Assembly: GCA_022447205.1 (NCBI GenBank)
Contig: JAKVBQ010000005.1
Span: 82,357-146,356, forward strand
DNA length: 64,000 bases
Direction: 5' to 3'
Source: Phycisphaerales bacterium
GTDB lineage: Bacteria > Planctomycetota > Phycisphaerae > Phycisphaerales > SM1A02
Shown here: piece after piece, positions 9,075 through 18,505 of the stretch
How the letters are laid out: the number at the start of each line of letters is the position of its first letter
Numbering within the stretch: position 1 is the stretch's first letter
The notes under the pieces: generated by a model
What the model was told of the DNA's origin: nothing
Databases searched by the model: none
Seen by the model: the letters and a program-made list of their open reading frames with translations, nothing else
Translations under genes and position numbers: made by a program

Positions 9075-10832
9075 TCAGTCCTCCGACCGTTGCTCGTAGG
9101 CCGGCCAGTCAGGCAGGAGCTTCATCAATTCCGGCATCAGGTCCTGCATGAGATCCTCGATCTCATCCACGTAGAACGTGACGATCTCGTCGTCCTCACG
9201 ATCGGAGGCGATGGCGCGAAGGGTGAACTGCACCTTGCAGAAATAGGCGTGCGTGTCGGAGAAGTTGTAGGCAAGCCGTCTCACCGCGAGTGCGTTCGGA
9301 GTGAGTCGACCGTTGGCGATGAAGAAGTAACCACCGACCATCCTCATCTCGGGGTTGGCCGGATCGGCGAAAAGCGTCACGCGGAGACGATGCTCACCAA
9401 CCGGCAGGTGGACGAGTTCCTCACGACCGGTGACCGGGTGGATCGAAGTGGCCACCGGGTAGGGCTCTCCAGTGGCGAGATTCAGCATCTCCCCCGGCGC
9501 CCATGCGTCCTGCAGATCCTCGAGTGCGATGACGTCGGGGTCTCGGGATGCGGTCATGCCATGGACGGCCCAGCAGCGCTCGGGGACGTGCGGACGATTG
9601 GTGGCGCCTCCGGTGTAGAAGGCGACATGGACCTGGAAGACCCCGTTTCGGGGATCACCGTCACGAGCATAGGAACGGTCGATGTAGAGTTCGGTACCGA
9701 GCACCTCGACGACGGTGTCGGTGTAGACGAGATCATCCCCCACCTTGACCCAATCCCCGATGACCTGGGGCAGCGCATCAAGTGAACCACGCAGCGGTGC
9801 GGCACCCTTGATCGAACGCATCCCGGTGGACGCGGCGACGACATGCACGCCAACCGCCGAAACCGCGAGGAGCATGACAAGCATCCAGTAGATGCGGGGA
9901 GCCGAACGTTCGACGCGGACGGATTCGACCGGTTCGGGTTCCGGGGATTCATCCTCGGGAGCGAATCCCTCAAGCACCCAGAGGAAGAAGAGATAGAGAA
10001 GCAGGGCGGGAATGAGCCAGAGCATACTGATCGTGGAATGCGCGGCGCCGACGGAAAGACCGGCGTCCCATGTGTCGAGGATGCCCTGGGTAGTGATGCG
10101 GAGGATGTTCACGACGATGGCGATGGGAAGCCCGAGCGCCACGAGCACCACACGCTGCCAGAGTCTCGGAAGCCCGGTCCATGCGATGAAGGTGCCCATC
10201 GCGAGGAAGGCCATCAGCATCTTCATGCCGGAGCATGCCTCGGCGACATCGAGGGGTCGGGTCTGGCCGTCGGACTCGAGCGTGATCAGGTTGCCGACCC
10301 GAACGGTCTCGAAACCCATGATCTCGAACATGAAGAAGGAGCCCGTGGTGGCGATGTCCTGCATGCGATCGGTGACCGGTGCGAGGATCTGGGCGGAGAT
10401 GAACTGGCCGAATGCCACCAGGTAGAGCAATGGGAACCACAGGACGCGCATCGCCGACCAGCCACAGGCGACGATCGCGACGCCGAAGAGCGTGACCGCG
10501 ACACCGATCGCCTTGGCATTGTGCACCTGCAGGAAGCCGGGGCCGAAGACGGTGAGCATGTAGAGAAGGATCCCCGTCAGGACCACGATGAATCCGACGG
10601 GCGCGCACACGAAGGGACGAGCAAGAAGACGGTCACGCTCGATCCACACCAGATAGGCGGTGATCAGCGGAACCAGGAACGTGTGCCCCCAGTCACCAAG
10701 GTAGCTCCAGGAATAAAAGGCCTGCGCGGCGACGAAATGCCAGAACAGGCCGACGAGGACCAGAACCAGAAGGGCAAGTGCCGCCATGGCACGGCCGGGC
10801 GAGACGTTGAGTTCCTCGGTCTGTGGATCCAT
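9075..10832 (-). CDS. Exosortase fused to EpsI-type domain
   Basis: A 585-residue multi-pass membrane protein. Residues 1-305 are an exosortase, a transpeptidase-like enzyme that processes C-terminal sorting signals such as PEP-CTERM. The proposed catalytic triad is present: Cys200 in E-A-C-S-G-M, Arg245 in N-I-L-R-I-T, and His265 in A-A-H-S-T. After a charged linker and another TM (~330-355), residues ~365-570 form an EpsI/DUF3485-like domain with the P-E-R-C-W-x-x-H-G-M stretch. Fusion of the two is known in several exosortase classes. The start at Met-Asp-Pro is preferred because the longer frame begins with TTG. No PEP-CTERM-like substrate gene was seen in this window. Confidence 0.87.
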   Translation of the reverse strand: MDPQTEELNVSPGRAMAALALLVLVLVGLFWHFVAAQAFYSWSYLGDWGHTFLVPLITAYLVWIERDRLLARPFVCAPVGFIVVLTGILLYMLTVFGPGFLQVHNAKAIGVAVTLFGVAIVACGWSAMRVLWFPLLYLVAFGQFISAQILAPVTDRMQDIATTGSFFMFEIMGFETVRVGNLITLESDGQTRPLDVAEACSGMKMLMAFLAMGTFIAWTGLPRLWQRVVLVALGLPIAIVVNILRITTQGILDTWDAGLSVGAAHSTISMLWLIPALLLYLFFLWVLEGFAPEDESPEPEPVESVRVERSAPRIYWMLVMLLAVSAVGVHVVAASTGMRSIKGAAPLRGSLDALPQVIGDWVKVGDDLVYTDTVVEVLGTELYIDRSYARDGDPRNGVFQVHVAFYTGGATNRPHVPERCWAVHGMTASRDPDVIALEDLQDAWAPGEMLNLATGEPYPVATSIHPVTGREELVHLPVGEHRLRVTLFADPANPEMRMVGGYFFIANGRLTPNALAVRRLAYNFSDTHAYFCKVQFTLRAIASDREDDEIVTFYVDEIEDLMQDLMPELMKLLPDWPAYEQRSED

Positions 10833-10840
10833 CGAAGCCA

Positions 10841-10846
10841 AGCCTA
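10841..10846 (-). promoter_or_regulatory. TAGGCT hexamer 8 bases before the exosortase start
   Basis: On the minus strand TAGGCT precedes the ATG at 10832 by eight bases and there is no Shine-Dalgarno. This is one of several similar -10-like hexamers near start codons in this window and is compatible with a leaderless or very short leader. Confidence 0.3.
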
Positions 10847-10867
10847 ACGTCCATCCCTGGTCAGGAG

Positions 10868-10880
10868 GGCCCGAAGGGCC
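10868..10880 (-). terminator. Short GC hairpin downstream of the second DUF1501 gene
   Basis: GGCCC and GGGCC flank a three-base loop, in the 79 bases between the DUF1501 stop and the exosortase start. The hairpin is stable but small and lacks a T tract, so the call is tentative. Confidence 0.3.
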
Positions 10881-10911
10881 GTGGATTGGAGTCAAGGGTC
10901 CCCGCAGGGGT

Positions 10912-12357
10912 TCAGGCGATGATCTCGTTCACGACCCTGCCCGCCACATCGGTGAGACGGAAGTCACGGCCCGCATGCCGATAGGTGAGTCGCTCGTGGT
11001 CGACTCCCATCAGGGCGAGGATCGTCGCGTGCAGGTCATGCACATGGACCTTGTCCTCGCGTGCGTAGTACCCGTATTCATCGGTGGCACCATGACTGAA
11101 ACCGGGCTTCACCCCGCCACCGGCCATCCACATGGTGAATCCATGCGGATTGTGATCTCGTCCGTTGCCGCCCTGGGCGACGGGAGTTCGACCGAACTCA
11201 CCACCCCAGAGGACAAGGGTGTCCTCGAGCATCCCACGACGCTTCAGGTCGGTGATCAGGGCCGCGATTCCGGTGTCGACCTCGCCTGCATTCTTGCGAT
11301 GATCCGGTTCAAGGTTGCCGTGCTGGTCCCACTTGTAGGAGTGCGTGCACTGAACGAACCGCACGCCACGTTCGCTGAAGCGCCGGGCCAGGAGGCACTG
11401 GCGACCGAAGTTCTCCGTTCGTGGATCATCGAGACCGTAGAGCGCCCTGGTCTCCTTGGACTCGCTGGAGATGTCGCTGACCTCGGGCGCGACGTCCTGC
11501 ATTCGATAGGCGAGTTCGAACGTCTCGATCCTGCCCTCGAGCGCCTGGTTCGCACTGGTCTCCCCGAGTCCCGACTCGTTGATCTCTCGAAGGAGGTCGA
11601 GTTGGGCACGCTGGACCTTGGACTCCCCCATCGCCGTCATGTGCTCGAAACGTGCCTGCTCGCACCGTATCCCGGCATGACCAAGCGAGGTCCCGTGATA
11701 GGCGGCAGGGAGGAAGGCCGAAGAGTAGTTGTTGACGCCACCATGCCCGAGCGTGGGGCAGATGGTCACGAAGCCTGGAAGATCACGGTTCTCCGAACCG
11801 AGGCCATAGGTGATCCAGGAACCCATCGATGGACGGACGAAGTTCTCGGAGCCCGTGTGGATCTTCAGCAGTGCGGCACCATGGGCGGGATTCGATCCGT
11901 GGAGACTCTTGATGAAGCAGAGGTCGTCGACGACCTTCGCGGTCTCGGGGAAGATCTCGCTCACCCATGCTCCGCTCTCGCCATGCTGCTTCCACTTGTA
12001 CGGTGAGCCCATGAGATTGCCGGTCTCCGCGAACACCACGCGGGGCTTCGCGAAGGGAAGGGTCTTGCCGTCATCCCGCTGCAGTGCCGGCTTGTAGTCG
12101 AAGGTGTCGACCTGAGAGGGCCCACCATGCATGAAGAGGAAGATCACGCGCTTGGCACGCGCGGGGAAATGCGGCTTTCGCAACGCAAGGGGCCCGAGCT
12201 CCAGGGGATCCATCTTCAAGGGACGATCGAGCCGTCTTCGTGCTGCAGCCTCGTCGGCGAGGAGCCCGGCGAGCGCGACCGATCCGAAACCGACGCAGCA
12301 CTGCTTGAGCATGTCGCGCCGGTTCACGTTCGGTCGAATGGAGCAGAAATCACCCAT
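10912..12357 (-). CDS. DUF1501 (sulfatase-like) protein, second copy
   Basis: A 481-residue paralog of the protein at 7039-8526. It has an N-R-R-D-M-L twin-arginine-like start, a hydrophobic segment with two adjacent Cys, then DUF1501 landmarks F-L-F-M-H-G-G-P-S-Q-V-D, W-G-G-E-F-G-R-T-P and D-H-N-P-H-G-F-T-M-W-M-A-G-G-G. The frame opens 42 bases earlier (12399), but Met-Gly-Asp at 12357 places the twin Arg at the usual distance and has a TATCCT hexamer six bases upstream. It lies 57 bases downstream of its PSD1 partner. It is probably exported; the substrate is unknown. Confidence 0.85.
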   Translation of the reverse strand: MGDFCSIRPNVNRRDMLKQCCVGFGSVALAGLLADEAAARRRLDRPLKMDPLELGPLALRKPHFPARAKRVIFLFMHGGPSQVDTFDYKPALQRDDGKTLPFAKPRVVFAETGNLMGSPYKWKQHGESGAWVSEIFPETAKVVDDLCFIKSLHGSNPAHGAALLKIHTGSENFVRPSMGSWITYGLGSENRDLPGFVTICPTLGHGGVNNYSSAFLPAAYHGTSLGHAGIRCEQARFEHMTAMGESKVQRAQLDLLREINESGLGETSANQALEGRIETFELAYRMQDVAPEVSDISSESKETRALYGLDDPRTENFGRQCLLARRFSERGVRFVQCTHSYKWDQHGNLEPDHRKNAGEVDTGIAALITDLKRRGMLEDTLVLWGGEFGRTPVAQGGNGRDHNPHGFTMWMAGGGVKPGFSHGATDEYGYYAREDKVHVHDLHATILALMGVDHERLTYRHAGRDFRLTDVAGRVVNEIIA

Positions 12358-12363
12358 GACCCA

Positions 12364-12369
12364 AGGATA
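12364..12369 (-). promoter_or_regulatory. TATCCT hexamer 6 bases before the DUF1501 start
   Basis: TATCCT on the minus strand sits six bases before the ATG at 12357. It may be a -10 element of an internal leaderless promoter between the PSD1 and DUF1501 genes. No convincing -35 was found. Confidence 0.3.
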
Positions 12370-12414
12370 CAGCCAAATCCCGACCGGGAAAGCGGCCATT
12401 CACCGGGTGGAGGC

Positions 12415-15400
12415 TCATTGCACGTAGATGAATTCGTTGGAGGCCATCAGGACCTGACAGTAGATGCGCCAGGCGTGTTCTCTGGGGGTGAGAACCTCGC
12501 CCTCCTCCATTGACGGGGGCCAGGAGACCGAGTTTCCAGACCCTGCCTGCTGTTCCATGCGTGTCAGGAACTCGGACGCACGAAGGGCCTCCGAAGGCGT
12601 CGGGGTGCGGGCGTAGCAGATCTCGTATGCACGAACCACGCGAGCCTCGTCGTCGACGAGCGTCTCGTCCGAGAGCAGTCGGTGCGCGAGTGATTCGGCC
12701 TGTGAACCGACGAGATCACTGTTCAGCATGAACAAGGCCTGCTGGGAGACGACGGTGCTCGCACGGGCATCGATCGGCACGCTCGAATCGCAGTAGTCGA
12801 ACGTGGAGAAGAGGGGGTACATGTCGTTTCGAATCACCGGCAGGTAGATCGCACGACGAGAGGCGTCGTAGCGCTCGTTGCTGTTGGACTGGTCGTTCGT
12901 CACGTACCCGAAGTTGCCCGACCTCATGATGCTCCCACCCATCGAGAGATCGAGGGAACCTCCGACCGCCAGGATCGTGTCGCGAATCGGCTCGGCCTCG
13001 AGGCGACGGGGTGCATGATGCCAGTGCAGACGATTCTCGGGATCGATCTCGAGGGCCTTCTCGTTTCCGGTGCCGTCCATGCAGTAGGTGGAGGACGTCA
13101 TGATCAGTCGGTGCAGGGACTTGATCGACCAGCCGTCATCCATGAAACGTCTCGCCATCCAGTCGAGCAGTTCGGGATGACTCGGTTCTTCGGCGCGCAG
13201 TCCGAAGTTGCTCGGTGTCCCCACGAGTCCATGCCCGAAATGACCGTGCCAGATCCGGTTGACCGCGACACGGGAGGTCAGTGGATTGCGAGGATCGATG
13301 ATCCATTCGGCAAGCTGCAGACGCCCGCTCTGCCCCTCCGGAATCACCGGGCCGGGCAGGGCTTCCCCGAGCACGGTGAGGTAACCGCGGGGCACCTCGC
13401 CCGGCGCCTTGTTGGTGTGGTCCCCACGAATGAAGACGGGCAGGTCGACGGGAGTCGCGTCTTCGACGACGATTCCCATCTCGATCGACCGCGGCGTGGT
13501 CTCCTCCAGGGCGACACGTTCGGTCTCGAGCGCATCGATACGCGTGCGAGCATCCTCGTCGAAGAGTTCGGGCATCGAGGCATCGATCGCAAGCACCCCG
13601 CGCGGTCCGATCAGTGCGAGTCGGCAGACCTCCTGGCCGTCATCCGGGAGACGACTGACGTCCTCACCACCCGAACCGGCACGAAGCCTGTCCCAGCTGG
13701 CAAGCACCAGGCTCGCCATCCCCTGCCAGCGTTCACCAAAGGCGGCGAGGTCACGTGGAGGCGGCCCATCAAGCACGGTGTGCACGAGGATCGAATCCCG
13801 CGGCCCAATGCCGGAACGACCGGGTGCCTGCCCCGGTTCGGTGGCAGCACGCAGGTTTTCGACCACCTCGAGTGCATCACGTTCGAAGGTCTCGGTGGGC
13901 AGTGCCTTCAATCGACGCCAGGGCTCGAAGATCGGCTCGGCGGCGAGAGCGACAGCCCACCGACGCAGGAGACCTGCCTGCACCCCGGACGCTTCGGCGA
14001 TCGCTCGGGATTCGAGTTCGAACGCCTCCGCCACCGCGGGGTCGATCATGATCAGTCGATCAAGGTGGGGAACAGCGCCCGCACGTTCGAGGCGGATCGT
14101 GGAGGGGCCGGCGGGAAGCTCCAACCGAACCGTCTCCCACTTCATGCCTTCGGGAAGGAAGGAACCGGTCGAGGCCTTGCAGACATCGTCGAGTCTCTTC
14201 TCACCGTTCACGTGCAGTTCGAGAGGGCGTTCCTCGGCACTGGCATAGCGGATGCGCAGCTCGTGCTCACCGGCACGGGTCGACTCGAAGCGGTACTCGA
14301 CGAACTGACGTTCATTGGGTCGGGTGGTGTGCAACACACCGATGCCCGGTCCCCAGTTCTGGAAGTTGACGTTGAGGTTGCCTGCATCGAAGTCCTCGGC
14401 CTCGCGGACCTCGGGCGTCGTGGTGAAGCGGTTGCTCGCCATCATCGCGGAGGCGGTCTCACGAGCCCAGTCCTGCTGGAGTCGTCGGGACCCGCTTTCG
14501 AGCGCCTCGTCGAGCTGACTTCGGTTGCGAGCGACGGCTTCGGCGTGGAGTCGGGCGCGCTCGATCTCATCAGCGGGTGCGAGCCTTCGTTCAAGGACGC
14601 GGGCGACGGTGTTCAGGGACTGCATCGTCCTGGTGCTGTAGAGGATGCCCGCCATGGCGTGATAGTCCTCGGCGGTGATGGGATCGAACTTGTGATCATG
14701 ACACCGTGCACAACCGATGGTCTGGGCGAGGAATGCCTGGCCGATCACGTCGAGCTGTTCGTCGACGATGTCGATCTGCATCTTCTCCTTGTCGGGCTCC
14801 GCAAGGACCTTGGGCCCGAGGGAGAGGAACCCGGTGGCGACCAGACGGTCGATCGAACGCTCCCGATCGCCGGAGTCGGGCAGGAGATCACCTGCGATCT
14901 GCTCGAGGACGAACTCGTCGTAGGGCTGGTCGTCATTGAATGAACCGACCACCCAGTCGCGGTAACGCCAGGCGTTCCCGAACGCGGTGTTCTCGTCAAG
15001 CCCGTTGCTGTCCGCGTAGCGCGCCACGTCGAGCCAGTGGCGACCCCAGCGTTCCCCGTAGTGCGGGGAGGCGAGCAGTCGGTCGATCAGACGTTCCCAT
15101 GCATCCGGTGACTCGTCATCGATGAAGCGACGGACCTCTTCGGGGGAGGGAGGCAGGCCGATCAGGTCGAAGAACGCCCTCCGCACGAGGGTCCGACGAT
15201 CCGCGCGAGGCGCGGGCTCGAGACCAGCCTCCTCGAGTCGCTCGAGGATGAAGCCATCGATCTCGTTGCGGCCCCAGTCCTCATGGGATGGTGCGGTCGG
15301 TTGTTCGACGGGACGGTAGGCCCAGTGCGTCCGGGCAACCTCCCAGTCATAGGGTTCCCCGTTCTCTCCTGCCGGCGGGAGGTCCTCGGGAGCGACGGCT

Positions 15401-15783
15401 TCGGGCATTCTGGCACCACGCTCGATCCAGGTCCGAATGACCGCGATCTCCTCGTCACTCAGTGGTCCCGAAGGAGGCATTGCGAACTCCGGGTCCTCGT
15501 ACGAGATCGCGATGAAGAGCGAACTCGCCTCAGGATCGCCGGGAACCAGCACCGGGCCACTTTCACCCCCACGAAGGATCGATGGCACGTCCGTCAGACG
15601 AAGTCCGCCACGCATCTTGTCGACGTCGGTTCCATGGCACGCGCCGCAACGCTCGATCAGCAACGGACGAATGCGCCGCTCGAAGAGCGCATCATCCTGA
15701 CCCCGGACGGCATGAGTCCCTGACAACAGGAACATCAGCAGTACCGTCAGGAGCGGACCAGCTTGTATGCGGAACTGTTGCAT
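12415..15783 (-). CDS. PSD1 protein with planctomycete cytochrome c domain (PSCyt1-DUF1549-DUF1553)
   Basis: A 1122-residue exported protein. A signal peptide (1-28) is followed by a planctomycete-type cytochrome c domain with the C-G-A-C-H-G haem-binding motif near residue 47. Next comes DUF1549 with L-I-G-L-P-P-S-P-E-E-V, Y-G-E-R-W-G-R-H-W-L-D and C-A-R-C-H-D-H-K. A beta-rich CBM6-like insertion lies at about 470-590. The C-terminal DUF1553 contains N-R-I-W-H-G-H-F-G-H-G. The two CxxCH motifs suggest redox function in the periplasm. A GAGG lies 9 bases before the ATG. It forms a module with the DUF1501 gene downstream. The 147 bases before the next gene hold a TATACT and a short GC hairpin but no gene. 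Confidence 0.88.
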   Translation of the reverse strand: MQQFRIQAGPLLTVLLMFLLSGTHAVRGQDDALFERRIRPLLIERCGACHGTDVDKMRGGLRLTDVPSILRGGESGPVLVPGDPEASSLFIAISYEDPEFAMPPSGPLSDEEIAVIRTWIERGARMPEAVAPEDLPPAGENGEPYDWEVARTHWAYRPVEQPTAPSHEDWGRNEIDGFILERLEEAGLEPAPRADRRTLVRRAFFDLIGLPPSPEEVRRFIDDESPDAWERLIDRLLASPHYGERWGRHWLDVARYADSNGLDENTAFGNAWRYRDWVVGSFNDDQPYDEFVLEQIAGDLLPDSGDRERSIDRLVATGFLSLGPKVLAEPDKEKMQIDIVDEQLDVIGQAFLAQTIGCARCHDHKFDPITAEDYHAMAGILYSTRTMQSLNTVARVLERRLAPADEIERARLHAEAVARNRSQLDEALESGSRRLQQDWARETASAMMASNRFTTTPEVREAEDFDAGNLNVNFQNWGPGIGVLHTTRPNERQFVEYRFESTRAGEHELRIRYASAEERPLELHVNGEKRLDDVCKASTGSFLPEGMKWETVRLELPAGPSTIRLERAGAVPHLDRLIMIDPAVAEAFELESRAIAEASGVQAGLLRRWAVALAAEPIFEPWRRLKALPTETFERDALEVVENLRAATEPGQAPGRSGIGPRDSILVHTVLDGPPPRDLAAFGERWQGMASLVLASWDRLRAGSGGEDVSRLPDDGQEVCRLALIGPRGVLAIDASMPELFDEDARTRIDALETERVALEETTPRSIEMGIVVEDATPVDLPVFIRGDHTNKAPGEVPRGYLTVLGEALPGPVIPEGQSGRLQLAEWIIDPRNPLTSRVAVNRIWHGHFGHGLVGTPSNFGLRAEEPSHPELLDWMARRFMDDGWSIKSLHRLIMTSSTYCMDGTGNEKALEIDPENRLHWHHAPRRLEAEPIRDTILAVGGSLDLSMGGSIMRSGNFGYVTNDQSNSNERYDASRRAIYLPVIRNDMYPLFSTFDYCDSSVPIDARASTVVSQQALFMLNSDLVGSQAESLAHRLLSDETLVDDEARVVRAYEICYARTPTPSEALRASEFLTRMEQQAGSGNSVSWPPSMEEGEVLTPREHAWRIYCQVLMASNEFIYVQ

Positions 15784-15806
15784 GCACCGAATCCTCTGCT
15801 CACACG

Positions 15807-15812
15807 AGTATA
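15807..15812 (-). promoter_or_regulatory. TATACT -10 element upstream of the second PSD1 gene
   Basis: TATACT on the minus strand lies 23 bases before the start at 15783. TTCGTT at 17 bases upstream is a weak -35. Confidence 0.4.
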
Positions 15813-15930
15813 GATGGCAGGGGGCGGGAAACGAACCTCGAACCGTGGATGACGAGGACTCCGGGCGGACATGGAGGCCATAACCCGCCCCGACGGGGAC
15901 ATGGGGGGAAGGAACCGTTGGAAGGCGCGA

Positions 15931-17802
15931 TCAGGACCGGTTGGAGCGCTTCCGGCGCAACCTCGAGGGCTCGGCGACCTCCTCGCCGTAGTGTGCGAGG
16001 AAACGCTGCATGCCCTCGGTCCCCACGAAGAACTTCATCATCCTTCGATCGAGGTCGAACATGTCCGCGTACATCAGGCCGTCCAGGACCTCCCCGAATT
16101 CCTCGTCGACGTTCGCGGCAAGGATCTTCGCCTCGAGCTTGAGGTACTGGCGCAGGAGGATCGGCATCGCACGCCGGCCGGACTCGATGGTCCGGACCAG
16201 GGCGTCGAGGTCCTCCGGATCGGTGATCGCACGAGCGACGCGTTGTTCATCCCAGTGTCCGACCGGTCGGGACTTGATTGGATTCCTGGGCCGGACCAGC
16301 TCCGCGAGCCTGGGCATCGCGCGGTGGGTCTGCAGGAACTCGATCAGGAGGTGCCTGGACATCGAGGAGAACTCGTTGCTGATCGAGACCGGACCGAAGA
16401 GTCGTCGGTACTCGGGATGCAGCACGATGAACGCGCCGATCCCACGCCACAGGAGCAGCAGGGACGTGGGTCGTCGCTGGTACTCCTCGCGAACATAGGA
16501 ACGTCCGAGTTCGATCGCAGGGGTGATCTTCTCGATCAACTCCGGTCCGTACTCGAAGAGTGAATGCGTGTAGAGACCCTCGATCCCGTGCCCGGGCACG
16601 ATCTCGTCGGTCAGCCCCAGACGATAGCCGCCGGCAAGCTCCTTCTTCTTCTTGTTCCAGAGCAGGAGCTGCCAGTACCAGCCGTCATAGCGATCGATGT
16701 CGAGGGCGCGTCCCGACCCCTCCCCCACGTTCCGGAATGCGGTCTCACGCAGACGGCCGACCTCGAGCATGAGTCGAGGGATGTCCCCGGCTCGCGCACA
16801 CCACACCTCGAGGTCGGACTGGGCGATGAGGCAGGCATCGGAACCAAGGGCATCGAGCTCGCTCTGGAGTTCATCGCCGGAATGCGTCGCGGACTCGGCA
16901 ACGGCACCCCATGAGGACTGGACATCCTGCATCTTCTGCTCGTCGTCGGTCGGAGCGTCCTCGTCCTCGACACGTTCGGGCAGGAGATAGGTCAGGGCAC
17001 GCAGGTACTGGGCGAGTCCTTCCGAACTCTCGAACCGCCGGATGCGATCCGGTGGGACGGGATCGCCGATACGAACACGAACTCGGCTGCCGATCCCACG
17101 AACCATCTCATGTGGCAGAAGCATGGTGCGCAGAACCGGATGGATCAATCCGAGCAGCTGGAAGAGCCAGCTGTTGCGACCCGCCACGTGCACCGGCAGG
17201 ACCGAAGCGCGGGAGATCCGGGCAAGACCGCCGACATGCTCGCTCCAGTGGGCATCGGTGACCATCCGCTTCCCGAGGTCGAGATGCGAGACCGCACCAG
17301 CGGGCATCACGAGGAGAGCACCACCCCCACGAAGGTGGCGCGCCGCCTCCCTCATGGCGCCTGGGTTCTTCCCCGACTCGTCTCCGAAGACATCGACCAG
17401 GATCAGGTGGCCTTCGAAGAAACGAAGGCAGCCGAGCAGTTCATTCACGAGGATCTTGACGTCGTCCCGCCTGCGCTCGAGCAGGGACAGGACGGAGCAG
17501 GCGTCGTTCCCACCGAACGGATGATTGCACGTGACCAGGAGCGGCCCTTCCTCGGGAATCCGATCCAGATCCGCATCGCTCACTTCGACGTCGAGCTTGA
17601 AGCTCCGGACATAGCCTTCACCCGGCATGAAGCGACCGCTCTTCACCCAACCCTCGATCTCGTCCTGATGCCGGTTGATCGTTGCAAGACGCAACAACCT
17701 CCCCGCAATCGGACGGACCAGCCGATACGGCAGTCCGCGAAGTCCGGGCTTCGGCGCTGGGAGGACCATCGCCGGTTCGGATGCTTGACTCTTCTGGCCC
17801 AT
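15931..17802 (-). CDS. Bifunctional acyltransferase, ornithine-lipid synthase (OlsF)-like
   Basis: A 623-residue fusion of two acyltransferase domains. The N-terminal half (~50-320) is PlsC-like, with the N-H-P-F-G-G-N-D motif typical of OlsA/hemolysin-type O-acyltransferases and a later V-M-P-A-G motif. The C-terminal half (~350-610) resembles GNAT-type OlsB acyl-ornithine synthases, including an A-G-G-Y-R-L-G and the Y-T-H-S-L-F region. This order matches OlsF, known to make ornithine lipids in two steps. The amino acid acylated here is not proven. The start at 17802 has AAGGAG at a long spacing (13 bases); an upstream frame to 17907 exists. It is probably cotranscribed with the hypothetical gene upstream (128 bases away). 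Confidence 0.72.
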   Translation of the reverse strand: MGQKSQASEPAMVLPAPKPGLRGLPYRLVRPIAGRLLRLATINRHQDEIEGWVKSGRFMPGEGYVRSFKLDVEVSDADLDRIPEEGPLLVTCNHPFGGNDACSVLSLLERRRDDVKILVNELLGCLRFFEGHLILVDVFGDESGKNPGAMREAARHLRGGGALLVMPAGAVSHLDLGKRMVTDAHWSEHVGGLARISRASVLPVHVAGRNSWLFQLLGLIHPVLRTMLLPHEMVRGIGSRVRVRIGDPVPPDRIRRFESSEGLAQYLRALTYLLPERVEDEDAPTDDEQKMQDVQSSWGAVAESATHSGDELQSELDALGSDACLIAQSDLEVWCARAGDIPRLMLEVGRLRETAFRNVGEGSGRALDIDRYDGWYWQLLLWNKKKKELAGGYRLGLTDEIVPGHGIEGLYTHSLFEYGPELIEKITPAIELGRSYVREEYQRRPTSLLLLWRGIGAFIVLHPEYRRLFGPVSISNEFSSMSRHLLIEFLQTHRAMPRLAELVRPRNPIKSRPVGHWDEQRVARAITDPEDLDALVRTIESGRRAMPILLRQYLKLEAKILAANVDEEFGEVLDGLMYADMFDLDRRMMKFFVGTEGMQRFLAHYGEEVAEPSRLRRKRSNRS

Positions 17803-17929
17803 GACCGGCGCCTGACTCCTTGCATGCCACGTGATCGAACCGTGGGCAACGGGCATTGTCAGGTGGAAGACCCCGATCCGACAAGTCGACAAGGACACCA
17901 AGCGCATTATTCATCAAGAAGTCACGAGA

Positions 17930-18427
17930 TCACGGCCGAGGCAGTCGGGCGTCACGCTCGAACGAAACGGTGGGTGGCCCGGAACCGCCGGCGACATCGT
18001 CCGAACAATCGATCCAGTCCCGAACACCCACCGCATGGGGCAGGTCGGGGACGGGTTCATCGATCACACGTTCGTACAGGAGGCCGATCAAGGCCCGATC
18101 ATCGAGGTGATCCGTGCCGCGCAGGTAGACCCTGACCAGTGCGAGTGCATGGATGAGCTCCCACAGCATCGCCTTGAGAACACGAGGGTCCAGCTCGAGA
18201 ACGGACTCCAGATCGGGGATCTCGAACCCGATCTCGTCGAGCTGCCTTCGGTTGGTCGTCATCGGGGCGACTTCCAGGTCATGGACGATCGACCAGAAGA
18301 TCCGGTCCTCGTCTTCTCCACGGCCGGACGCCTCGGCGACCAGCCGATCGATGCGCTTCTCGCGAGCAGCCTGTTTGTCTTCCTGGATGCAGGCGAGACG
18401 TCGCCTGATACGTTCGAATGAGACCAT
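17930..18427 (-). CDS. Hypothetical soluble protein
   Basis: A 165-residue protein with no signal peptide or TM segment. It has a basic N-terminus, a helical middle with acidic residues (E-I-P-D-L-E-S-V-L-E-L-D) and an aliphatic helix around residues 90-105. No domain is recognised. A strong Shine-Dalgarno (GGGAGG, about 9 bases before ATG) supports it over the overlapping plus-strand frame. It precedes the acyltransferase fusion gene in the same direction. Confidence 0.6.
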   Translation of the reverse strand: MVSFERIRRRLACIQEDKQAAREKRIDRLVAEASGRGEDEDRIFWSIVHDLEVAPMTTNRRQLDEIGFEIPDLESVLELDPRVLKAMLWELIHALALVRVYLRGTDHLDDRALIGLLYERVIDEPVPDLPHAVGVRDWIDCSDDVAGGSGPPTVSFERDARLPRP

Positions 18428-18505
18428 GCCGGAATCCTCCCATTGAAACGGGATTCTCCATGCGGCCGGCCGAACTCGAAGAAAGCCTGCGCAAAGGCGT
18501 TTGAT

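Noticed and set aside
13015..14943. 642-residue plus-strand open frame
   Set aside because: It is antisense to the PSD1 gene, with no signal or domain; the PSD1 strand has conserved motifs.
17831..18421. 196-residue plus-strand open frame
   Set aside because: It overlaps a minus-strand frame with a much stronger ribosome binding site and more natural composition; kept only as a doubt against the hypothetical gene at 17930.
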